Source: a virus
Length of the DNA stretch: 64,000 nucleotides
IMG/VR virus record: IMGVR_UViG_3300002835_000131
Span: 1-64,000 of that record
Strand: one strand, 5' to 3'
The translations under genes and the position numbers were made by a program. Every line of letters begins with the position of its first letter. Positions within the stretch are counted from its first letter, which is position 1. Positions 48,571-55,831 of this stretch are shown one piece after another. The notes beneath the pieces are model-generated. The model was not told the origin of the DNA and made no database searches. It saw only the letters and a list, made by a program, of their open reading frames with translations.

Positions 48571-49176
48571 ATGAAGCAACCATTAAACGAGCAATTTATC
48601 CGTATGCAAAAACTTGCTGGGATTATTACTGAAAGTAAATATAGAGAAGATATTCAAGAAACTACTTTATCACCAGAAGAGCAAAAAATAGCTGATGATA
48701 TAATTAATACATTAAATGAAGGAGTATTTGATGATGTATTAGAAAAAATTAAATCATATGCTAAAAAAGGCTTAATGACTGCTGCTATATTATCATCATT
48801 GTTAGCATCTCCAGGTTTTTCTCAAGACCAAAAACAATCAATCCAGCAAGTTGTAAAAACTGAAATGCCGGTTTCATATGCAAAACGAAACACAGCTGAT
48901 ATAAATAAAATGTCAAATACACAAGCATATGATGCTATGGTAAAAGCAATAAAAAGTACAACACCTGATATAGCTATATCTTATTTAAATAAAATCAATA
49001 CAACAAGTAAAGAAGAAGAAGTAGACAAAAATATGTTAATTACTTTTATCAATTCAGTACACCAAGGAAAACCTATGGGTGATAAAGAATATATGGGGAA
49101 AAGAATTAAACAAGCTTATAAATTTTCTCAAGATTTTTTATATGCTGTTAATAATAATATGTCATTCTTTAAATAA
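48571..49176 (+). CDS. RMQKLAGI-tagged protein, 201 aa
   Basis: MKQPLNEQFIRMQKLAGIIT, then a LNEG site (about residue 50) followed by VFDDVLEKIKSYAKKGLMTA and a hydrophobic stretch (AAILSSLLASPGFSQ) that resembles an internal signal peptide. If the tag is cleaved at LNE-G, the released protein would begin just before that hydrophobic segment. No enzyme motif. Last gene of the cargo block, before a strong terminator. Confidence 0.65.
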   Translation: MKQPLNEQFIRMQKLAGIITESKYREDIQETTLSPEEQKIADDIINTLNEGVFDDVLEKIKSYAKKGLMTAAILSSLLASPGFSQDQKQSIQQVVKTEMPVSYAKRNTADINKMSNTQAYDAMVKAIKSTTPDIAISYLNKINTTSKEEEVDKNMLITFINSVHQGKPMGDKEYMGKRIKQAYKFSQDFLYAVNNNMSFFK

Positions 49177-49232
49177 TAAATAACATACAGACAGATTCAT
49201 AGCCTGTCGATTTTATAAAACATTATGGAGCT

Positions 49233-49260
49233 GTGGCCCACCCTAAAAAAGGTGGGCCAC
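49233..49260 (+). terminator. Strong hairpin at the end of the cargo block
   Basis: GTGGCCCACC (49233-49242) and GGTGGGCCAC (49251-49260) form a perfect 10-bp stem around CTAAAAAA. Promoter P20 begins five nt later. A weaker GACAG/CTGTC hairpin lies near 49190-49208. Confidence 0.8.
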
Positions 49261-49265
49261 CTTAG

Positions 49266-49297
49266 TTTGGCCTTTAGTTAAAAATTAATTATATTAA
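49266..49297 (+). promoter_or_regulatory. Promoter P20, leaderless configuration
   Basis: TTTG at 49266-49269, 20-nt spacer, TATATTAA at 49290-49297. The ATG at 49303 follows after five nt. Confidence 0.75.
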
Positions 49298-49302
49298 AAT
49301 AT

Positions 49303-50619
49303 ATGAAAAAAATTGTAATCGTTGGAGCCGGAGTAGCAGGCATTAATGCTGCAACTAAATTAGTAGATAATGGATATGATGGTAATTTAATTACTATCAT
49401 TGATATGGGTAAAGATCCATATAACCGCTTACCTGAAGAGGTGATGACAGGAATGTTAGGAGCAGGTGGATGGAGTGATGGTAAATTAACATACCATACA
49501 GCTATTGGTGGTCAATTAGCTAAGTACACAGGCGAGGAAAAAGCAATGGAATTAATGGATCAAGTTATTACTAACTTTAAACGTTTCCATCCTAAACCTG
49601 AAGAAGTACAATGCTCAAACCCAATTGCTGAACCAGATTTTATTAAACCATATTTCGGTTTACGTTTATTTCCTGTATGGCATGTAGGTACAGATTATTT
49701 ATCTGAAATTGCTAAAAATTGGTATGATTATTTAGTATCTAAAGGTGTTAGATTTTTTTGGGAAACTAAAGTTAAAACTATTGATTTTAATTTTAGTGAA
49801 ATATTTGGTGAAACCACTACAGGTAGTCCTTGGATTGGTACTTATGATGAACTTATATTTGCAGTAGGTAAATCAGGAATTGATTTTGCTCAACAATTAG
49901 CAAATGAATATAAACTACCAGATGAACCTAAATCAGTTCAAATTGGAGTACGTTTTGAAGCACCACAAGAACACTTTCAAAAACTAATTGATATTTCATA
50001 TGACTTTAAATTATATAGAAAATTTGATGATAAAGGTGTTTCATTACGTTCATTTTGTACAAACAATAACGCGGCTTATGTTGCTGTAGAAGAAACATAT
50101 GGTGATGTTACTTACAATGGTCACGCTAAAAAAGATCCTAAATATCTAAATGGAATGACTAATTTTGGTATTATTATGGAAATTAAGGATATTGAAGATC
50201 CATTTACTTGGTCTAGAGAATTAGTAAATAAATTACAAATTAAACCTAACAATACAGGTTTATATTATTCACCTAATGGTACTCGTAATCCATCAACCAC
50301 ATCTGAAGGAACTCTTATTAATACAGCTCAAGTTGATGAGATTGGATTAAAAGATATAAAACAAGAATTTCAAGGATATTTTCAATATATTGAAGATTTT
50401 ATTGATGATATGAAAAAAATATTTCCAACATTAGGCGATGATTGGGGAGTTTATATACCTGAAGTAAAATATTTATCACCAGAACCATTAGTAGACTATA
50501 CTAATTTAGCATTAACTAAATATCCAAATGTACACTTTGTTGGTGATGCGTTGAGTGCGAGAGGTATTACAGTTAGTGGTGCACATGGTATTTATGTTGC
50601 CGAATCATTATTAAAATAA
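49303..50619 (+). CDS. FAD-dependent oxidoreductase, 438 aa
   Basis: KKIVIVGAGVAGINAATKL (residues 2-20) is the GxGxxG dinucleotide-binding motif. The C-terminal HFVGDALSARGITVSGAHGI (about 411-430) is the second FAD motif, and VLVS-type acidic residues lie between. The length and the mid-part (LIFAVGKSGIDFAQQLANEY, SVQIGVRFEAP) fit the large FAD-dependent dehydrogenases of the COG2509 type. Substrate unknown. A flavin oxidoreductase is uncommon in phages, so it counts as an auxiliary metabolic gene. First gene of an island with its own promoter. Confidence 0.8.
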   Translation: MKKIVIVGAGVAGINAATKLVDNGYDGNLITIIDMGKDPYNRLPEEVMTGMLGAGGWSDGKLTYHTAIGGQLAKYTGEEKAMELMDQVITNFKRFHPKPEEVQCSNPIAEPDFIKPYFGLRLFPVWHVGTDYLSEIAKNWYDYLVSKGVRFFWETKVKTIDFNFSEIFGETTTGSPWIGTYDELIFAVGKSGIDFAQQLANEYKLPDEPKSVQIGVRFEAPQEHFQKLIDISYDFKLYRKFDDKGVSLRSFCTNNNAAYVAVEETYGDVTYNGHAKKDPKYLNGMTNFGIIMEIKDIEDPFTWSRELVNKLQIKPNNTGLYYSPNGTRNPSTTSEGTLINTAQVDEIGLKDIKQEFQGYFQYIEDFIDDMKKIFPTLGDDWGVYIPEVKYLSPEPLVDYTNLALTKYPNVHFVGDALSARGITVSGAHGIYVAESLLK

Positions 50620-50620
50620 T

Positions 50621-51316
50621 ATGAAAACATTAGTAATGTCTGACCTACATATAGGTTCTAAAGGTTGTAATACTAAAGCTATTATAAATTTACTTAAAAC
50701 CGTAGAATACGACCGCTTAATATTAGTAGGCGATATTATTGATGGGTGGTTATTCCAGCGTTATAAGAAGTTTAGCACGGATCATAACAAAGTAATACGT
50801 AAGTTGTTTAAAATATCTAAAGAAAAAGAAATTATTTGGATATCAGGTAATCATGATGAATTCTTAAGAAAATATACACCTATGCAATTAGGTAATATTA
50901 AAATAGTAGACGAATTTATCGAAGGTGGTATTTGGTTTTGTCATGGAGACAAATATGATGGCATTATTAAAATGCATTGGTTAGGTATGTTAGGCTCAAT
51001 TGGTTATGATGCTGCTATTGTTATTGATAGACTATTAAAGAAAATTAATAAGAAAACAAGTTTATCTAAATATTTAAAAGATAATGTTAAAGCAGCTGTT
51101 TCATTTATGGTTGATTATGAGCAAGAAATGGTTAGACAAGCTAAAAAACGTAATTGCCATACTGTTATTTGTGGACATATTCACACACCAGTAGACAAAA
51201 CTATAGACAATATTAGATATATCAATACAGGAGACTGGATTGAAAATCAATCATATGTAATATATGAATTATCTAATTATGAAATAGGTAGTGGAACATT
51301 AAAATTATACAAGTGA
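50621..51316 (+). CDS. LpxH-like calcineurin-type phosphoesterase, 231 aa
   Basis: All metallophosphoesterase motifs are present: SDLHIGSKG (about 7-15), VGDIIDGW (about 36), SGNHDEFL (about 75), CHGDKYDG (about 109) and CGHIHTPV (about 183). The order, length and HGDxxDG motif are those of the LpxH/COG2908 group, in which LpxH cleaves UDP-2,3-diacylglucosamine in lipid A synthesis. A phage copy could alter host lipopolysaccharide. Other substrates are possible. One nt after the FAD gene, GTGA overlap with the next. Confidence 0.8.
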   Translation: MKTLVMSDLHIGSKGCNTKAIINLLKTVEYDRLILVGDIIDGWLFQRYKKFSTDHNKVIRKLFKISKEKEIIWISGNHDEFLRKYTPMQLGNIKIVDEFIEGGIWFCHGDKYDGIIKMHWLGMLGSIGYDAAIVIDRLLKKINKKTSLSKYLKDNVKAAVSFMVDYEQEMVRQAKKRNCHTVICGHIHTPVDKTIDNIRYINTGDWIENQSYVIYELSNYEIGSGTLKLYK

Positions 51317-51636
51317 TAATTACAGATAAAGCTAGAGATAGAATAAAAGTAATCAAATTAGAATCTAATTTTGATGAAACATACTTCCTCCGTGTATCAG
51401 TACAAGGAGGAGGTTGCTCTGGTTTATCTTATAAATTAGATTTTGACAATACTATTAAATCAGGTGACCAGGAATTTGAAGATAACGGAGAAAAATTAGT
51501 GTTAGATATGAAATCATTCCTATATCTAGCAGGTACTGAACTTGATTTTTCAGATGGGTTAAATGGTAAAGGATTTCAATTCAATAATCCAAACGCAACA
51601 CGAACATGTGGATGTGGTGAAAGTTTCGCAGTATAA
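51313..51636 (+). CDS. A-type Fe-S cluster carrier (IscA/ErpA/HesB family)
   Basis: 107 aa, the family length. The three cluster-binding cysteines are present: GGGCSGLSYKL (about residue 36) and TCGCGESFAV (about 99 and 101). A-type carriers hand 2Fe-2S or 4Fe-4S clusters to apoproteins. HesB-like genes are also known from cyanophages. It is translationally coupled to the phosphoesterase gene (GTG start, GTGATAA). It may supply an Fe-S client of the phage or host. Confidence 0.88.
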   Translation: MIITDKARDRIKVIKLESNFDETYFLRVSVQGGGCSGLSYKLDFDNTIKSGDQEFEDNGEKLVLDMKSFLYLAGTELDFSDGLNGKGFQFNNPNATRTCGCGESFAV

Positions 51637-51637
51637 G

Positions 51638-51669
51638 TTTGGCCTCCTACTAATTTGATGTTATATTTA
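51638..51669 (+). promoter_or_regulatory. Promoter P21, leaderless configuration
   Basis: TTTG at 51638-51641, 20-nt spacer, TATATTTA at 51662-51669. The ATG at 51675 follows after five nt, so the transcript would begin at about the start codon. Confidence 0.8.
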
Positions 51670-51674
51670 ATTAT

Positions 51675-51926
51675 ATGGAAAATAAAAAATTTGAACCAAC
51701 TAAAAAATTAACAAAAGCAGACGGAACAATTGCGTATGTTTGGGAAGGCAAGTATCATAACTGGGATGGACCAGCATTAATACCTCAAGGTGAAAGAAAA
51801 AAACGTGAGTATTATTTATATGGTATTAAATACACTGAAAAATTATTTAAAGAACATTGTAAACAACGTGAAGGTTTACCATGGTTCAAATCATCAACTG
51901 GCAATGCAGCTGGTTCTAGAGTTTAA
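51675..51926 (+). CDS. Small MORN-like-motif protein, 83 aa
   Basis: KYHNWDGPALIPQGERKKRE followed by YYLYGIKYTEKLFKEH resembles the W-H-N-xDGPAx...YYxxGxxYs pattern of small phage proteins related to MORN-type repeats. The DGTIAYVWEGKYHN segment may be a second degenerate unit. Function unknown. Monocistronic behind P21. Confidence 0.6.
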   Translation: MENKKFEPTKKLTKADGTIAYVWEGKYHNWDGPALIPQGERKKREYYLYGIKYTEKLFKEHCKQREGLPWFKSSTGNAAGSRV

Positions 51927-51941
51927 ACAAATTAATTACAA

Positions 51942-51973
51942 CTTGGTCTCATTAGAGACTTTACATACATTAT
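51942..51973 (+). promoter_or_regulatory. Promoter P22, leaderless configuration
   Basis: CTTG at 51942-51945, 20-nt spacer, TACATTAT at 51966-51973. The ATG at 51979 follows after five nt. Confidence 0.6.
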
Positions 51974-51978
51974 AATAT

Positions 51979-52509
51979 ATGAAAATAGGTTTTTGTGGAA
52001 CAATGAGTGTTGGTAAAACAACATTAGTAAAATCATTAGGTGAATTGCCTGAATTTAAAGACTACTATGTTACAACTGAACGTAGTAAATATTTAAAAGA
52101 TTTAGGTATTCCATTAAATACTGATAGTACTTTAAATGGTCAAACTATATTCTTAGCCGAACGTGTTAGTGAATTAATGCGTCCTAAATTAATTACTGAT
52201 AGAACAGTTATTGATGTTATAGCATTTGCAAAATGCGCTAAATCTATTAATGTTTTAGATAAAGAAGCATTTGAAGATTACGCTAAATTATTTGTTAGTC
52301 AATATGATTATATATTTTATGTAAATCCTATTGGAACAGTTATGGAAAATAACGGAGTACGTGAAACTGATAATGAGTTTAGAAAAACAATTGATTTCTT
52401 TATTCAAAGAATTGCTGATAGATATTCACATCGTATGAAAAATTTTGTAGAAATTAGCGGAACTAATGAAGAACGTGTTAAAAAAGTTAAAGAGACAATA
52501 TTTTCATAA
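51979..52509 (+). CDS. P-loop kinase/ATPase of the AAA_28 (NadR-like) group, 176 aa
   Basis: MKIGFCGTMSVGKTTLVKSL gives a Walker A motif (GTMSVGKTT, residues 7-15). TTERSKYLKDLGIP and LITDRTVIDVIAFAK correspond to the lid and second acidic strand of the AAA_28 family, to which the kinase domain of NadR belongs. NadR phosphorylates nicotinamide riboside. The substrate here is uncertain. The HxGH nucleotidylyltransferase domain at 32534 would supply the partner activity. Confidence 0.75.
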   Translation: MKIGFCGTMSVGKTTLVKSLGELPEFKDYYVTTERSKYLKDLGIPLNTDSTLNGQTIFLAERVSELMRPKLITDRTVIDVIAFAKCAKSINVLDKEAFEDYAKLFVSQYDYIFYVNPIGTVMENNGVRETDNEFRKTIDFFIQRIADRYSHRMKNFVEISGTNEERVKKVKETIFS

Positions 52510-52517
52510 TATTTATC
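52510..52517 (+). promoter_or_regulatory. Candidate late promoter TATTTATC
   Basis: One-base variant of TATTTATA, directly after the kinase stop and before the ATG at 52531. Confidence 0.4.
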
Positions 52518-52530
52518 AGAAAAATATAAC

Positions 52531-53577
52531 ATGAAAATCAAAGAATTTAAATCTTTTATACGTGAAGAAATCATAGGTGCATTAAGTGAAACTACTATGG
52601 TAGGTCCACAAACAACAACTGATGATATTAACACAATAGCTAAATCAGAAAAAACATCAACTGCTACTGTTAAAGCAGCAATTGATCAAGCTAAAAAATC
52701 AGGACAATCCATAGCCGTAGCTGAAGAAGTTAATGATTTAACTCCATTACAACAAACAGTATATGAGTTTGAATCAGAAGTATCTCCAAATCCAGATGAA
52801 TTTATTAAGGATATTAAAAAATTAAGCTCAGTTAAAGATGTTTATGATTATTATGCTCATACAAGAGGATGGTTACAAGATAAAGATTTTAAATATCTTT
52901 TAAAAGATTTAATGATGTCATTATCTAATAATGAAAATGATTTAAATGAAATGGCTCGTGCTAAAGTATCTTACATTTTAAATAAAGAAATGAAAGATGA
53001 ATTAGCTTCATTAATTGAAAAAGCTAAAGGTAATGTTAAAAAAGCATTAGAATATCTTTTAGAAAAAGGTGAAATGTCAGTTGCTGATGTAGCTAAAGAA
53101 TTTGGTTTAAATGATACAGCTAGTATTAACAATCCTAAATTCAGAGAATTAATGGGTATGTTAAAAGATAAAGGTGTAGTATCAATGGGTGGAGCCGCTC
53201 CAAAAGCAGCGGTTGTTAAACCATCTAAAGAAAAAATAGAAAAAGCAGTTAAAGCAGTGGAAAAAGATATTAACACAGGCGAAGAAGAAGCTGATGACTA
53301 CTATAAAGCAGGAGACGAAGACTCAGCGCCAGACGAAACAGATATTGACAAACAAGCATCTAAAGCTGCTGATAAATTAACTAAACGTACTTCTAAATTA
53401 GATAAAGTATTAAAAGGTTTAATTCAAGTAGAAAAAGAAATGAAGACATTAGCTAACGACTATAAAAAAGCTGAAGGCGAAGAAAAAGCAAATATTGTTG
53501 CTAAATTAAAAGAAAAAACAGCACAAAAGAAAGAATTAGAAGCATTAAAGGATAAATTTGAATTTGATGTTGTATAA
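52531..53577 (+). CDS. Tagged cargo/core protein with wHTH-like segment, 348 aa
   Basis: MKIKEFKSFIREEIIGALSE is a SELKxLIxE-type tag with an LSE site. GEMSVADVAKEFGLNDTASI followed by NPKFRELMGMLKDKGVV (residues about 185-220) resembles a winged helix. The C-terminal 70 residues form a coiled coil (KVLKGLIQVEKEMKTLANDY). Likely an internal DNA-associated protein. Confidence 0.6.
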   Translation: MKIKEFKSFIREEIIGALSETTMVGPQTTTDDINTIAKSEKTSTATVKAAIDQAKKSGQSIAVAEEVNDLTPLQQTVYEFESEVSPNPDEFIKDIKKLSSVKDVYDYYAHTRGWLQDKDFKYLLKDLMMSLSNNENDLNEMARAKVSYILNKEMKDELASLIEKAKGNVKKALEYLLEKGEMSVADVAKEFGLNDTASINNPKFRELMGMLKDKGVVSMGGAAPKAAVVKPSKEKIEKAVKAVEKDINTGEEEADDYYKAGDEDSAPDETDIDKQASKAADKLTKRTSKLDKVLKGLIQVEKEMKTLANDYKKAEGEEKANIVAKLKEKTAQKKELEALKDKFEFDVV

Positions 53578-53914
53578 AGAAATTCTTAAATTTTTAGGAT
53601 ACATAGGATTAGTGTTATTAATTGTAAATATTCTTAACATTAATCCTAATTTCCGTTTGGCTAAAGAAAACGAAACATTAAATAATAAAATAGATTCATT
53701 ACAGGCAAATATTGACTCTACTAAAATTAAAATTGCCCAATTAGATTCAGTTACTGCTGTTTATAAAAAACAAGTAACAGAAGATAAAACAAAATTATCG
53801 GGTTTAAAATATAAAGCCGATTTATATAAAACTAAATACAATGAAGAACATAATCGTATTAATAACTTGTCTAATGATGCCCTTGTTAGTGAGTTCACAA
53901 ACGCTTTTAACTGA
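53567..53914 (+). CDS. Rz-like inner-membrane coiled-coil protein, 115 aa
   Basis: Residues about 6-28 (ILKFLGYIGLVLLIVNILNI) form an N-terminal membrane anchor. A long coiled coil follows (NETLNNKIDSLQANIDSTKI). This is the topology of an i-spanin (Rz). ATG 53567 overlaps the end of the preceding gene and is preferred over a TTG at 53558. The 3' end overlaps the next gene by 74 nt in another frame, like Rz/Rz1. Confidence 0.65.
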   Translation: MLYKEILKFLGYIGLVLLIVNILNINPNFRLAKENETLNNKIDSLQANIDSTKIKIAQLDSVTAVYKKQVTEDKTKLSGLKYKADLYKTKYNEEHNRINNLSNDALVSEFTNAFN

Positions 53915-54230
53915 GGATTTAGTTACAGTTCCCACTAAAACATTAAAAAATGCTTTAATTGTAAAAAATGAACGTGATTTTCTTAAAAATCAAATCACAG
54001 TAGTTAGAGATTCAGTTAATATTTTAGTTACAATAACAAACAATCAAGATTCTATTATAAAAAATCAAGATACATCTATTTCATTATATAAAAAAATTGA
54101 TATAGATCGTCAAAAACAATTAGAATATAAAGATAATATTATTACTGATTACCAAAAACAAATAAAAAAATTCAAATTAAAGTTCATAGTTAGTTCTATT
54201 GCTTTTGTTGGTATTTTACTAGTTATATGA
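53841..54230 (+). CDS. Secreted coiled-coil protein with C-terminal membrane anchor (spanin-like), 129 aa
   Basis: MKNIIVLITCLMMPLLVSSQ is a signal peptide. The middle is a coiled coil (KKIDIDRQKQLEYKDNIITD), and the last residues (FIVSSIAFVGILLVI) are a transmembrane helix. The layout matches the protein at 10127. Embedded start and reading-frame overlap with an Rz-like gene support a spanin-type role far from the lysis cassette. A 4-nt ATGA overlap joins it to the terminase gene. Confidence 0.65.
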   Translation: MKNIIVLITCLMMPLLVSSQTLLTEDLVTVPTKTLKNALIVKNERDFLKNQITVVRDSVNILVTITNNQDSIIKNQDTSISLYKKIDIDRQKQLEYKDNIITDYQKQIKKFKLKFIVSSIAFVGILLVI

Positions 54231-55804
54231 GTCAAGACTTACGTGAAGTTATAAGACAGGAATATGTAAAGTGTGCGAGTGACCCAAGCCACTTTATGAA
54301 AAAATACTGTTATATTCAACATCCTCAAAGAGGAAGAATCATGTTTAATTTATATCCATTTCAAGATAAAGTATTAAATTTATGGAAAGACAATCCATAC
54401 AGTATAGTACTTAAATCAAGACAATTAGGTATTTCAACACTATCAGCTGGTTATTCTTTATGGTTAATGTTATTCCATAAAGATAAAAACGTACTTTGTA
54501 TTGCTACAAAGCAAGAAACTGCTAAAAACATGGTAACTAAGGTAAAATTCATGTATGAAAATTTACCATCATGGTTAAAAGTAACAGCAGACGAAAATAA
54601 TAAACTTACATTACGATTAAATAACGGATCTCAAATTAAAGCAGTATCAGCTGCTGGTGATGCTGGTAGATCTGAAGCTGTATCTTTACTATTAATTGAC
54701 GAGGCAGCATTTATTGAAGGTATTGATACAATTTGGGCTTCTGCTCAACAAACCTTAGCTACGGGTGGTGGTGCTATTGTATTATCTACTCCTTATGGTA
54801 CAGGTAATTGGTTTCATCAAACATGGGTTAAAGCTGAAGCCCAACAAAACGATTTCTTACCTATTAAATTACCTTGGTTTGTCCATCCTGAAAGAAATGA
54901 AGCATGGAGAAAAAAACAAGACGAATTATTAGGTGATCCTAGATTAGCATCTCAAGAGTGTGATTGTGATTTTAGTACTTCAGGTGATACAGTATTCTAT
55001 TCAGAATGGATTGAATTTATATCTCAAACCACAATAAAAGAACCGCTAGAACGCCGCGGAGTTGACCGTAACTTATGGATATGGGAACCGGCGGACTATA
55101 CTCAATCATATATGGTTATAGCCGATGTAGCACGGGGTGATGGCAAGGATTTTTCCGCAGCCCATGTTATACATGTTGAATCTAATACACAGGTAGCAGA
55201 ATATAAAGGTCAATTACCACCTAAAGAATTTGGATTTTTCTTAGTTGGTTTAGCTACAGAATATAACCAAGCTTTATTAGTAGTAGAAAATGCTAATATT
55301 GGTTGGTCAGCATTAGATGCAATTCAAGAACGTGGATATAAGAATTTATATTATTCACCTAAAAGTGATGCTAGTAATAATGCTGATGCTTATTTTGACC
55401 AATATATGGATAATTCAAAATTAGTACCTGGTTTTACAACATCACTGAAAACTCGTCCTTTAATAGTTAATAAATTTAGAGAGTATATAGGTGATAAAAG
55501 TGTTGTTATTCAATCTAAACGTTTACTAGAAGAAATGAAAGTATTCATTTGGAAAAATGGTCGTCCTGAAGCACAATCAGGATACAATGATGACTTAATT
55601 ATGAGTTTTGCAATTGGAATGTATTTAAGAGATACATCATTAAGATTTAAATCACAAAACCTAGAAATGTCTAGAGCAACATTAAGTAATATGTCTGTTA
55701 ACAGAACAGGATTTACAGGAGCGTATGGTTCTAGTGTTCCTAACCCATATAGTATAGAAAATGGTATGGGCGGAAATGAAGACATTAGTTGGTTAATACG
55801 ATAA
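54227..55804 (+). CDS. gp17: Terminase large subunit (gp17-like)
   Basis: 525 aa. The ATPase has a Walker A variant SRQLGIST (about residues 65-72), Walker B LLLIDEAAFI (about 154-163) and the coupling motif VLSTPYGTGN (about 185). The nuclease domain has VIADVARGDGKDFSA (about 293-307) and VVENANIG (about 351), the acidic residues of an RNase-H-like fold. It packages DNA into the prohead through the portal and cuts concatemers. The portal gene follows directly. Confidence 0.93.
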   Translation: MSQDLREVIRQEYVKCASDPSHFMKKYCYIQHPQRGRIMFNLYPFQDKVLNLWKDNPYSIVLKSRQLGISTLSAGYSLWLMLFHKDKNVLCIATKQETAKNMVTKVKFMYENLPSWLKVTADENNKLTLRLNNGSQIKAVSAAGDAGRSEAVSLLLIDEAAFIEGIDTIWASAQQTLATGGGAIVLSTPYGTGNWFHQTWVKAEAQQNDFLPIKLPWFVHPERNEAWRKKQDELLGDPRLASQECDCDFSTSGDTVFYSEWIEFISQTTIKEPLERRGVDRNLWIWEPADYTQSYMVIADVARGDGKDFSAAHVIHVESNTQVAEYKGQLPPKEFGFFLVGLATEYNQALLVVENANIGWSALDAIQERGYKNLYYSPKSDASNNADAYFDQYMDNSKLVPGFTTSLKTRPLIVNKFREYIGDKSVVIQSKRLLEEMKVFIWKNGRPEAQSGYNDDLIMSFAIGMYLRDTSLRFKSQNLEMSRATLSNMSVNRTGFTGAYGSSVPNPYSIENGMGGNEDISWLIR

Positions 55805-55812
55805 TATTTATA
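55805..55812 (+). promoter_or_regulatory. Candidate late promoter TATTTATA
   Basis: TATTTATA at 55805-55812 in the gap between the terminase stop and the portal ATG (55832). Confidence 0.5.
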
Positions 55813-55831
55813 ATTAATAACATATAATAAA

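Noticed and set aside
51790-51975. 61-codon + strand frame overlapping the MORN-like gene
   Set aside because: Out of frame with the supported gene, has no promoter of its own and runs through the next promoter.
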